Source: Candidatus Latescibacterota bacterium
Lineage (GTDB): Bacteria > Latescibacterota > MVCY01
DNA: 11,056 nt
Direction: 5' to 3'
Assembly (NCBI GenBank): GCA_030608245.1
Contig: JAUWEO010000035.1
Coordinates: 1-11,056 of the forward strand
Shown: positions 1 to 6,797 of the stretch, in pieces
Layout: each line of letters opens with the position of its first letter
Numbering within the stretch: position 1 is the first letter of the stretch
Program-made: the position numbers and the translations under genes
The notes under the pieces: model-generated
The model's input: the letters and a program-made list of their open reading frames with translations, nothing else
The model's database searches: none
What the model was told of the DNA's origin: nothing

Positions 1-29
1 TATTCTCTCCATAATGTTACATTTCTCCT
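1..29 (-). other. Possible start of a further minus-strand gene (edge)
   Basis: Reading leftwards, AGGAG (29-25) is followed after 12 nt by ATG (12-10) and three sense codons (GAG AGA ATA) before the window ends. This could be the first four codons of the next gene of the series. The spacing is long and only four codons are visible, so neither the gene nor its product can be claimed. Confidence 0.2.
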
Positions 30-44
30 CTCTTCCCAGTAGGA

Positions 45-74
45 ACGTAGTAACGCTACGTCCCCTAAAAGGGC
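45..74. repeat. Two small dyads downstream of prfB
   Basis: ACGTAG (45-50) and CTACGT (56-61) form a perfect 6-bp inverted repeat around a 5-nt loop. A second short dyad, CCC/GGG around TAAAA, follows at 63-73. They lie just beyond the prfB stop. There is no U-run after the stem in the prfB direction, so they are not a convincing intrinsic terminator. They could be a repeat remnant or an mRNA 3' structure. Confidence 0.35.
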
Positions 75-78
75 TACA

Positions 79-1189
79 CTATGGTTCTTTTATTTGGCTG
101 TGGAGCAGATAGGCACGGATGAACTGGTCTATCCCCCCGTCCATAACCGCCTGCACATTCCCTGTCTGAGTGCCTGTGCGGTGGTCTTTTACCAAGTTAT
201 AGGGGTGCATAACATAGGAGCGGATCTGGCTGCCCCACTCAATGCTCTTCTTTTTGCTTTCTATTTCCTTAAGTCTCTTCTGCTCCTCTTCTTCTTTGTG
301 ACGTTGGTACAGCTGAGCAGTTAGCACCCGCATGGCATTCTCTCGGTTTTGGTGCTGAGATCTCTCCGACTGGCACTGGACAGTGATCCCGGTGGGTAGA
401 TGGGTAATTCTCACCGCCGAGTTCACCTTGTTCACATTTTGTCCGCCAGGCCCGCTGGCCCGAAAGGTCTCTGTCCTGATATCTCTCTCGTTGATTTCGA
501 CTTCAAATTTCTCATCTGCTTGAGAATAAACGAAGACTGAGGCGAAAGAGGTATGCCGTCGGCTCTGGGAGTCGAAGGGGGAAATTCTCACCAGTCGATG
601 CACTCCGGCTTCGGTTTTGAGATAACCATAGGCATATTCACCCCTGACATCAACGGTGACCGATTTGATTCCCGCCCCATCACCGGGCTGAAGATCTAAG
701 ACATCCGATTGGAAATCTTGGCGTTCCATCCATCTGAGGTACATCCGGAGCAGCATCTGAGTCCAGTCCATCGATTCAGTACCGCCAGCCCCAGAGTGGA
801 TGGTGAGAATGGCATCCCGGGGATCGTCCTCTCCGCCCAGGATATTCCTGAACTCAAGTTCCTCTATCTTTTTCTCTAAAGGACCCAGTGCCTGGGCCAC
901 CTCAGTGAAGGTGTCAGAATCATCTTCCTCTTGGGCTAATTGAAGCAATGTGGCCAGATCTTCCCTCTCCTGTTCCAACTGTTTCCAGGCAGAGACCCAC
1001 TTTCTCCGGCGATTCAGCCCCTCAAGAAGCTCTCTGGCTGATTTTTCATCACTCCAGAAATCTGGCTCGGCTGTCTTTTGCTCTAACTCTGCTATCTGTG
1101 TCTCTTTTGTAGTCAGGTCAAAGACAGTCTCGTAGTTCAACCAACTTTTGCTTGCAGTATTGCAGTCTCGTTTCCAGCTCGGTTGACAT
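79..1189 (-). CDS. prfB: Peptide chain release factor 2 (programmed +1 frameshift)
   Basis: RF2 recognises UGA and UAA stop codons on the ribosome and triggers peptidyl-tRNA hydrolysis. The stop-codon recognition motif SPF (residues 203-205 of the full protein) and the catalytic GGQ motif (248-250, within RASGPGGQ) are both present at the positions usual for RF2. The long open frame ends upstream at an apparent TTG (1140), but the real start is ATG at 1189-1187. It has an AAGGAGG ribosome site at 1204-1198, 8 nt upstream. From this ATG, 23 codons run to CTT (1123-1121) followed by in-frame TGA (1120-1118) and C. Slipping +1 at CTT T joins the long frame as ...RDCL-DLTTKE..., a junction typical of RF2. 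The product is then about 369 aa, the normal length. It is the last gene of the minus-strand series, 47 nt after the phosphate permease. Identity is near certain; the frameshift is inferred from sequence and family knowledge. Confidence 0.97.
1117..1129 (-). promoter_or_regulatory. prfB +1 programmed frameshift site (CTT TGA C)
   Basis: The slippery CTT codon is followed by an in-frame UGA with C as the next base, the classic autoregulatory RF2 signal: low RF2 slows termination at UGA and favours the shift. The stimulatory SD-like element usually found three bases upstream (AGGGGG in E. coli) is replaced here by CGAGAC (1132-1127), which keeps only a GAG core. Confidence 0.93.
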
Positions 1190-1236
1190 TTTCTCTGCCT
1201 CCTTGATTAGAAATGACTGAGTCGAATTGACTAACG

Positions 1237-2463
1237 TTATGGGCTGATCTCAACCATAATCTTGAAGATCAAGCCGCACAGTCCCGCGGCCACGGGAAGG
1301 GTGAGAAGCCAGGAGAAGATTATATTCCGGATGACTCGCAAGTTAAGTGCTGCCACTCCTCGGGCAAAGCCCACTCCCATCACTGTGCCCACGGAGACAT
1401 GGGTGGTAGAGACAGGCAATCCCAGACAGGAACAGAGCAACACGGTGGTAGCGGCAGAGAACTCGGCGGCAAACCCCCGAGTAGGAGTAATCTCGGTGAT
1501 GCGTTTACCTATGGTCTCCATCACCCGGCGTCCCCAGGTGGCGATGCCAATCACTAAGCCAACCCCACCTATAGCCAGCATCCAGATCGGGACGGTTGTC
1601 TTCATGTCCACCGTGTGGGTGGCAATTATGGAGAATACCGCCGCCACTGGCCCCACCGCGTTGGCCACATCATTGGATCCATGGGCAAAGGCTTCGTAAG
1701 AAGCACTCATCACCTGCAGGGGTTTAGAAAGCTCCTCTACCTCCTCCGTCTGCACTGAGCTTTTAGGCGTGTATCTCCGTAAAAAAAGGTAGCCTCCCAG
1801 ACCAAATACGCCAGCCACTGCCAAGACAATCCCCAGAATCGTAAGCAGAGGTAATTTCAGCTGCAGATTGCGCATCCCTGTGTGGATTACCGCCAGGGTG
1901 AGAATCACACCGGTCAGGCTAACAAATATCGGGCCTATCTTCTTAAAAGAGAGCAGCGGTGCCTCGGTAGCCAAGACTTTATATCTGATTATATTGAAAA
2001 TAACAAAGGATACGAGAGCTCCAAACAGGGGAGAGATCATCCAACCCAGGACAATGGAGAGGATCACTGACCATTTGATCCCGGTGATGCCGACGGTTAT
2101 CAGGCCGAAACCCACTATGGCACCTACAATACTGTGGGTAGTGGAGACAGGCATCCGCAGATAGGTAGCCACAGTAATCCACATCGCGGCCGCTAACAGG
2201 GCAGATATCATCCCGTAGACCAACAGCGAAGGGTTATCAGCAAAGAAGTTAGGGTTGATTATCCCTTTACGAATGGTGTTAACTACCCGTGCCCCAACCA
2301 GGACTGCACCCAGAAAGTTGAACGCTCCAGCAATTATCACCGCCTGTCTGAAGCTGAGCGACTCTGCTGCCACCGAAGTGCCCATAGAGTTGGCAACATC
2401 ATTGCTGCCAATGCTCCAGGCGATGTACAAACTTGCGACTATAGCAATAATCAGTAGCGTCAT
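1237..2463 (-). CDS. pit: PiT-family inorganic phosphate permease
   Basis: An integral inner-membrane, low-affinity phosphate transporter driven by the proton (or sodium) gradient. The family's internal duplication is clear. GSNDVANSMGTSVAA lies near the N-terminus and AHGSNDVANAVGPVAA about 243 residues later; each half also has a PVSTTH motif (near residues 105-110 and 350-355). Around ten hydrophobic segments are visible, split by a hydrophilic loop containing VQTEEVEELSKP. The open frame extends to a TTG at 2475. I prefer the ATG at 2463, giving 408 aa, because the only SD-like stretch (GGGAAGA) directly abuts the TTG; even so, its 12-nt spacing to ATG is long and the start remains uncertain. 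The gene lies 23 nt after the DUF47 gene, the standard Pit/accessory-protein pairing, and shares its transcript. The family assignment is secure; the coupling ion is not determined by sequence. Confidence 0.95.
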   Translation of the reverse strand: MTLLIIAIVASLYIAWSIGSNDVANSMGTSVAAESLSFRQAVIIAGAFNFLGAVLVGARVVNTIRKGIINPNFFADNPSLLVYGMISALLAAAMWITVATYLRMPVSTTHSIVGAIVGFGLITVGITGIKWSVILSIVLGWMISPLFGALVSFVIFNIIRYKVLATEAPLLSFKKIGPIFVSLTGVILTLAVIHTGMRNLQLKLPLLTILGIVLAVAGVFGLGGYLFLRRYTPKSSVQTEEVEELSKPLQVMSASYEAFAHGSNDVANAVGPVAAVFSIIATHTVDMKTTVPIWMLAIGGVGLVIGIATWGRRVMETIGKRITEITPTRGFAAEFSAATTVLLCSCLGLPVSTTHVSVGTVMGVGFARGVAALNLRVIRNIIFSWLLTLPVAAGLCGLIFKIMVEISP

Positions 2464-2486
2464 ATCTGGCGCCAATCTTCCCAGGG

Positions 2487-3161
2487 TTAACGGGCTATAA
2501 TCCTTCGCAGCCGGTCATCGGCGTTCTCACAGGCGTCTGCTATCTGGCCCAGAGTTAGCAGCACATGGGTGAGAAAATTTATGGTGATGGGGTCTAACTC
2601 CTTCTCGTGAAGGTATATCTTCTTCGCCAAGGCAAATTGCAATTTATCCGACTCCCATTCCTTCTTATCTACTTGCTTGATCAGCCGATGGATTTTCTCT
2701 TCTTCACCTTTCACAAAGGCTGTCTTCAGCAGATCCTTTAACTCCTGGATCGACAATTTGTAAGCCTCTACCACCTCCTTGAGTTTCTCCGTCAGATTAC
2801 GAAAATCCTGCTTCAGATATTCCGGCACCTCGGTGGGACGCAAGGCCAGAATAGTGACCGCATCCTGGCAGAAGTCGGCAATCTGATCCTGTTCCCGCAG
2901 AAGGGCCAGTATGTCCCCCCGGTCTACAGGCATAAATAGACTCTTGGGCAGATGCTCTCGCAGGGCGTTCTTTACCTCGTCTGCCTGATACTCCAACTGG
3001 GATATCTCCTCCATCTCCTGGTCAAAATCCATTTTGTCGCCTTCCTCTATCCATCGGTTTACTACTATAACGAACCTGTTGAAACAGGTCTCTACCGCCA
3101 GAAAGTGCTCCAGAAGGGACTCAAACGGCGAATGGCGGAAAAGAGAAATCGGTATCCTCAT
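2487..3161 (-). CDS. DUF47 PhoU-like Pit accessory protein
   Basis: A 224-aa, all-helical, charged cytoplasmic protein of the DUF47/TIGR00153 family, distantly related to PhoU. These proteins are commonly encoded next to PiT permeases and are thought to modulate phosphate uptake. The N-terminal FRHSPFESLLEHF, the following long amphipathic helices rich in Glu and Lys, and the C-terminal segment ending in QIADACENADDRLRRIIAR fit the family. PhoU-type metal-binding acidic stretches such as EEISQLEYQADEVK and REQDQIADFCQDAV are visible. The ATG at 3161 has an AAGGAGG ribosome site about 10 nt upstream. It starts 19 nt after the decarboxylase stop and is followed 23 nt later by the permease, so co-expression with the permease is very likely. 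There is no signal peptide or membrane segment. Confidence 0.92.
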   Translation of the reverse strand: MRIPISLFRHSPFESLLEHFLAVETCFNRFVIVVNRWIEEGDKMDFDQEMEEISQLEYQADEVKNALREHLPKSLFMPVDRGDILALLREQDQIADFCQDAVTILALRPTEVPEYLKQDFRNLTEKLKEVVEAYKLSIQELKDLLKTAFVKGEEEKIHRLIKQVDKKEWESDKLQFALAKKIYLHEKELDPITINFLTHVLLTLGQIADACENADDRLRRIIAR

Positions 3162-3180
3162 GACAGTTCTGCCTCCTTGT

Positions 3181-4110
3181 TCACATTGATTGCTGGAACC
3201 ACTGTATCGTTCTGTTTAATCCCTCGGCAATACTCACCTTAGGCTCCCATCCCAGCAGTTTCTTGGCCTTACTTATGTCCGGTTGTCTTATCTTCGGATC
3301 ATCTTCCGGAAGGGGGTTGAACACTATTTCGCTATTGCTATTGGTGAGTCGCAGGATGGTTTCTGCCATATCTGACACGGTCATCTCCTGGGGATTTCCC
3401 AGATTCACCGGGGTGTGGATATCGGAGAGCATCAAGCAATAAATGCCCTCGATTAAGTCGGTTATGTACCCGAAACTTCTGGTCTGGGAGCCATCGCCGA
3501 ATATGGTGATGTCCTGGCCGGCTAATGCCTGACAGATGAATGTGGGCACTGCCCGGCCATCGTTTTTTCGCATTCGAGGCCCAAATGTATTAAAGATGCG
3601 GGCGATTCTGGTATCCACCCCGTGATAACGATGGTAGGCCATAGTGATCGCCTCGGCATAGCGCTTGGCTTCGTCGTAAACCCCCCGAGGGCCAACCGGA
3701 TTGACATTTCCCCAGTAGTCCTCACTTTGGGGGTGGACTTGAGGGTCCCCGTAGCATTCGGAAGTGGAGGCCAGCAAAAAGGCAGTCTTCTTCTCCTTGG
3801 CCAATCCCAAGGTCTTGTGCGTCCCCATCGCCCCCACTTTCAGTGTCTGGATGGGCAACTGTTGGTAGTCAATGGGGCTAGCTGGACTGGCAAAGTGAAG
3901 CACAAAGTCCAACTGGCCAGCTACATAGACATAGTTGGTAACATCGTAGCGGATAAACTCAAATCCCTCGATTCCGAAAAGATGGGCGATGTTATCCGCA
4001 TTCCCCGTCACCAGGTTATCCATACAGATAACCTGATGACCTTTATTCAGTAAGAACTCACATAGATGTGAACCTATGAATCCGGCACCACCGGTGACCA
4101 GAATCCTCAT
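3181..4110 (-). CDS. UDP-glucuronate decarboxylase (UDP-xylose synthase type)
   Basis: A short-chain dehydrogenase/reductase of the extended type that converts UDP-glucuronate to UDP-xylose using tightly bound NAD, in the cytoplasm. Seen in the 309-aa product: the Rossmann GGAGFIG (residues 7-13), FASPASP (74-80), the STSECYG active-site stretch with E118, the catalytic YDEAK (Y145, K149) inside NPVGPRGVYDEAKR, and the substrate-binding DDPKIRQPDI (R275). The NVNPVGPRGVYDEAKR block separates UXS-type enzymes from plain 4-epimerases and dTDP-glucose dehydratases. The open frame continues 22 codons upstream, but ATG at 4110 is chosen because GGGAGGGGAACG directly precedes it and the Rossmann strand begins at residue 2. 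It follows the dehydrogenase by 84 nt and precedes DUF47 by 19 nt. UDP-xylose would feed surface glycan synthesis, which fits the glycosyltransferases across the divergent promoter; that link is inference. Confidence 0.92.
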   Translation of the reverse strand: MRILVTGGAGFIGSHLCEFLLNKGHQVICMDNLVTGNADNIAHLFGIEGFEFIRYDVTNYVYVAGQLDFVLHFASPASPIDYQQLPIQTLKVGAMGTHKTLGLAKEKKTAFLLASTSECYGDPQVHPQSEDYWGNVNPVGPRGVYDEAKRYAEAITMAYHRYHGVDTRIARIFNTFGPRMRKNDGRAVPTFICQALAGQDITIFGDGSQTRSFGYITDLIEGIYCLMLSDIHTPVNLGNPQEMTVSDMAETILRLTNSNSEIVFNPLPEDDPKIRQPDISKAKKLLGWEPKVSIAEGLNRTIQWFQQSM

Positions 4111-4128
4111 CGTTCCCCTCCCAGTATT

Positions 4129-4147
4129 TTTGTGTCCACAAATTATA
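4129..4147 (-). promoter_or_regulatory. TATAAT box with overlapping dyad before the decarboxylase gene
   Basis: On the minus strand a perfect TATAAT (4147-4142) is followed directly by TTTGTG-GA-CACAAA (4142-4129), a perfect 6-bp dyad with 2-nt spacer centred where a start site would fall. No acceptable -35 hexamer lies at 16-18 nt. It could be an activator-dependent internal promoter with an operator, or chance in an AT-rich gap. Confidence 0.3.
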
Positions 4148-4194
4148 AATAAGGTCGCAATGACAGGATGACTCACAATGTTACTTTTGAAACG

Positions 4195-5205
4195 TCATCC
4201 CAGCTCACCGGGAAACAGAAGAATCTTCCGCGAATCTCTGTTCCTTACCAATTCAAAGGCTTGTTTAATTTCACTTAGAGCCAATTCATGGGAAATCACT
4301 GCTTCAACATTCATCCTGCCTTTTTTAACCAAATCAATTGCTGGCAGAAAGTTGGCCAGCAGGCTGAAGGTGCCGAATATCTTCAACTCTCGGCGGTAGA
4401 CATCGAAGGGATCCAGGTTGATCTGAGTCCCCTGCGGACAAACACCAAAGTAGAGGACCCTACCTCCATCCTTGACATACTTAGGCAGTGCCTCCACTAC
4501 CTGAGGAATACCGGTGGCATCGATGACCAGGTCAAATTTACCCCTTTCCGCTACCTGTTTAGGCAATGCTGGATTGTTGCAGAAGGTTTCGTCCACGCCC
4601 AGGCTTTGGGCAAAATCCAGTTTCTCCTGAAATAAATCCACCGCCGCCAATGTAGAGGCCCCTTTCATCTTGCATGCTTGAGCCAATAACAAACCAATAG
4701 GCCCTGCTCCAAAAATCAGGACTTCTTCACCCGGATCTACTCCCACTATCTCCACCCCGTGGAGGACGCAGGCTAAAGGTTCTATCAGCGCCCCTTGCTC
4801 GTAAGAAAGCCCACCAATAGAGTAGACATTTTCCTCCTTAACCACCACTTTCTGGGCGAACCCGCCGGGCAGACTGACCCCGTAGGCCTTGAACTGTCGG
4901 CAGAAATGCTCTTTATGACTCTTACAGAAGGAGCATCTTTTACAGCACACAGTAGGGTCTACTGTAACCCGTTCGCCCATAGAGACAGTAGTAACCTCCG
5001 GTCCTATCTCGATCACCTCTCCCGCAAATTCATGCCCTGGAATCAGAGGCAAGGAGGCAGAGAATTTCCCATGGTAGATGTGAAGATCAGTAGCACACAA
5101 TCCCGCTGCCTTAACAGCGATGGCAACCTCTTGGGGGCCAACAGATGGGTCTTCTACCTGGGTAAACTCTACTTCCCCAGGGGATTTAATCACAACCGCC
5201 TCCAT
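4195..5205 (-). CDS. Zinc-dependent medium-chain alcohol/polyol dehydrogenase
   Basis: A 336-aa cytoplasmic NAD(P)-dependent oxidoreductase of the medium-chain (MDR) zinc family, in the threonine/sorbitol-dehydrogenase-like branch. Catalytic zinc ligands are apparent as C37, H58 with E59 (PGHEFAGEV), and E141 in the IEPLACVLHG segment. A structural zinc lobe is given by C88, C91, C94 and C102 with the usual 3-3-8 spacing, though the glycine that normally follows the third cysteine is absent. The cofactor fold shows GAGPIG (165-170), and D189 at the end of the next strand suggests NAD rather than NADP. The ATG at 5205 has AAGGAGA 5 nt upstream. It is the first gene of the minus-strand series, with a good promoter about 120 nt upstream of its start. 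The substrate cannot be read from sequence; a sugar alcohol or other secondary alcohol is likely. Confidence 0.88.
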   Translation of the reverse strand: MEAVVIKSPGEVEFTQVEDPSVGPQEVAIAVKAAGLCATDLHIYHGKFSASLPLIPGHEFAGEVIEIGPEVTTVSMGERVTVDPTVCCKRCSFCKSHKEHFCRQFKAYGVSLPGGFAQKVVVKEENVYSIGGLSYEQGALIEPLACVLHGVEIVGVDPGEEVLIFGAGPIGLLLAQACKMKGASTLAAVDLFQEKLDFAQSLGVDETFCNNPALPKQVAERGKFDLVIDATGIPQVVEALPKYVKDGGRVLYFGVCPQGTQINLDPFDVYRRELKIFGTFSLLANFLPAIDLVKKGRMNVEAVISHELALSEIKQAFELVRNRDSRKILLFPGELG

Positions 5206-5331
5206 TGAAATCTCCTTGCAAAGCGGATTAAATATTCTCCCGCATATTAGCTAAGAGCGGACAGACTCAAGGAAAACAGCGCTTAACCTGGGACTGGACT
5301 CTTACTCCTACGTACTGCCAACCGAATTTAT

Positions 5332-5360
5332 AATATAATTGTCACCTTAGGTTAAGTCAA
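5332..5360 (-). promoter_or_regulatory. Sigma70-like promoter for the dehydrogenase-led operon
   Basis: On the minus strand TTGACT (5360-5355) is separated by exactly 17 nt from TATATT (5337-5332), giving a start site near 5325 and a leader of about 120 nt before the ATG at 5205. It overlaps the plus-strand promoter listed next. Confidence 0.6.
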
Positions 5361-5366
5361 TATAAA
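5339..5366 (+). promoter_or_regulatory. Sigma70-like promoter for the glycosyltransferase cassette
   Basis: TTGTCA (5339-5344) is followed after 16 nt by TATAAA (5361-5366), placing a start site near 5373 and a leader of about 110 nt before the ATG at 5483. The spacer contains CTTAGGTTAAG (5346-5356), a small dyad whose AGGTTAAG half recurs inverted at 5282-5289. Confidence 0.5.
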
Positions 5367-5482
5367 TCTCATAATCCCTAAACCTGCTTATTATTCAGTA
5401 TTTTCCCTTGCAGATTCAAACCAGAAGTAGTATTTTATGCCGATGGGAAATAGTCACAAGAAGATCCATTTCGGAGAAGGAA

Positions 5483-6625
5483 ATGTTTCTTGGGGTGCTC
5501 TCGATAACGATTGTTCTTTTCACAGTTGGCTACGCTGCTGCGCTGTTGGTGACTCTACTGGGGCTGTTTCGCCTGTCGGCAATCCCCAGACAGAAAGATC
5601 TCACCTCCTCTGTCTCCATTATTATTCCGGTGAGAAATGAGGAACAGAATATCGGCAGATGCCTGGATTCACTTGTAAAACAGGATTACCCCAGAAAACT
5701 GTTGGAGATCATCGTAGTTGATGACCACTCCAGCGACCGCACTGCCGAGGTGGTTAGCTCTCACCTGGGAGAGAATGTCCAGCTGTTAAGCACGAAAGGA
5801 CCCTTCACCGAGGGCAAGAAGGCAGCAATAGAGATGGGCATAAGACACAGCCGGGGCGAACTTATTTTCACCACCGATGGCGATTGCGTCGTGCCTTCCA
5901 CCTGGATTAAGGGAATGGTTAGCTATTTCTCTCCCGCCGTGGGAATGGTTGCAGGGCGCACAGAGTTCTCACGGGCAAAGGAGCGTTCTCTGTTCCATAG
6001 ATTGCAGTCCCTGGAGTTCCTTGGTATTGTGGCCGCAGGGGCCGGGGCAGTTGGCGCGGGAATCCCTGCCACCTGCAGTGGGAGTAACCTTGCTTACCGC
6101 AGAGAGGCGTTCGAACAAACAAGAGGATTCGGGAAAGGGAAACGGTTGGTTTCCGGCGATGACGACATTTTGATGCAGACTATCCATAAGAAAACACCTT
6201 GGAGGGTTGCTTTCGCTACCGGACCGGAAACTTTTGTACAGACTCAACCGGCCGATAATATCAGTCTCTTCCTTCAGCAACGAGCACGTTGGGCGTCGAA
6301 ATGTGCCCACTATCCCAAAAAATGGCTGGTTTCGTTATTGGTAGTGACCTTTTTCTACTTCTGCTTGATGCTTTTTTCTATTCCCTTTTCTGTCCATCTC
6401 TTCTCCCGGTTCCCCGTCCCACTTATCTGTTTCTCCCTGAAAGCAGCGGCGGATTTGACCGTTGTCTGGACTGGCTGTATCATGTTTCGTCGCCGGGACC
6501 TTCTTCCTTTTTTCCCGCTGGCCGAAATTTTCCATATCCCATACATTGTATTGGTTTCAATCATGGGGTTCTTTGGCAGGTTCAGTTGGAAGCAAAGGAC
6601 AGGAAAATGGGGCGATCGTCAATAG
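5483..6625 (+). CDS. Membrane family-2 glycosyltransferase (first copy)
   Basis: A 380-aa inner-membrane processive-type GT2 enzyme related to cellulose- or hyaluronan-synthase-like proteins. It would transfer a nucleotide-activated sugar onto a lipid or growing glycan on the cytoplasmic face. Order of features: an N-terminal membrane segment (residues 2-30); a GT-A domain beginning SVSIIIPVRNEEQNIGRCLDSL; IIVVDDHSSDRTAEVV; the metal-binding DGD (132-134); GDDD (205-208) as probable catalytic acid region; QRARW (256-260), the QxxRW signature; then three to four C-terminal membrane segments. The open frame extends back to 5408, but ATG at 5483 is chosen because GGAG lies 6 nt upstream and the first hydrophobic helix starts there. 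It leads the plus-strand cassette. QxxRW is usual in chain-forming enzymes but also occurs in enzymes that add one sugar to a lipid, so polymerisation is not assured. Donor and acceptor are unknown. Confidence 0.9.
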   Translation: MFLGVLSITIVLFTVGYAAALLVTLLGLFRLSAIPRQKDLTSSVSIIIPVRNEEQNIGRCLDSLVKQDYPRKLLEIIVVDDHSSDRTAEVVSSHLGENVQLLSTKGPFTEGKKAAIEMGIRHSRGELIFTTDGDCVVPSTWIKGMVSYFSPAVGMVAGRTEFSRAKERSLFHRLQSLEFLGIVAAGAGAVGAGIPATCSGSNLAYRREAFEQTRGFGKGKRLVSGDDDILMQTIHKKTPWRVAFATGPETFVQTQPADNISLFLQQRARWASKCAHYPKKWLVSLLVVTFFYFCLMLFSIPFSVHLFSRFPVPLICFSLKAAADLTVVWTGCIMFRRRDLLPFFPLAEIFHIPYIVLVSIMGFFGRFSWKQRTGKWGDRQ

Positions 6626-6797
6626 CTTTACAATAACAAAATGCAAAGGTCAAATAAAGTCCAAATGACTAAATGTCAAGGCCTGCCTTATCCACTGTAT
6701 TTTTATTATTTGGATTTTGAGCTTGATTTGGCATTCGGATTTTGGCATTTGACATTTCTTTAAACACTCTGTCCAGTAGTCTAACCACCTCAAGCTA
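6626..6797. repeat. AT-rich degenerate inverted/direct repeat
   Basis: The 172-nt gap between the first glycosyltransferase and the deacetylase is AT-rich and built from variants of a few short words. AAATGTCAA (6671-6679) and TTGACATTT (6749-6757) are a perfect 9-bp inverted pair. ATTTGGATTTTGAGC (6708-6722) and ATTCGGATTTTGGC (6733-6746) are near-identical direct copies 25 nt apart. The left half is A-rich on the plus strand and the right half T-rich, so it can fold into a long imperfect hairpin. No coding potential is apparent on either strand. Confidence 0.55.

Noticed and set aside
1118..1120. In-frame TGA near the start of prfB as a pseudogene mutation
   Set aside because: It is the conserved RF2 autoregulatory frameshift stop, not a disabling mutation.
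1118..1140. TTG at 1140 as the prfB start
   Set aside because: It has no ribosome site and would lose the N-terminal helix. The upstream ATG at 1189 with AAGGAGG and the CTT TGA C shift site explains the gene fully.
4155..4160. TTGCGA as a -35 box for the TATAAT before the decarboxylase gene
   Set aside because: The spacing is only 7 nt, far too short for a sigma70 promoter.
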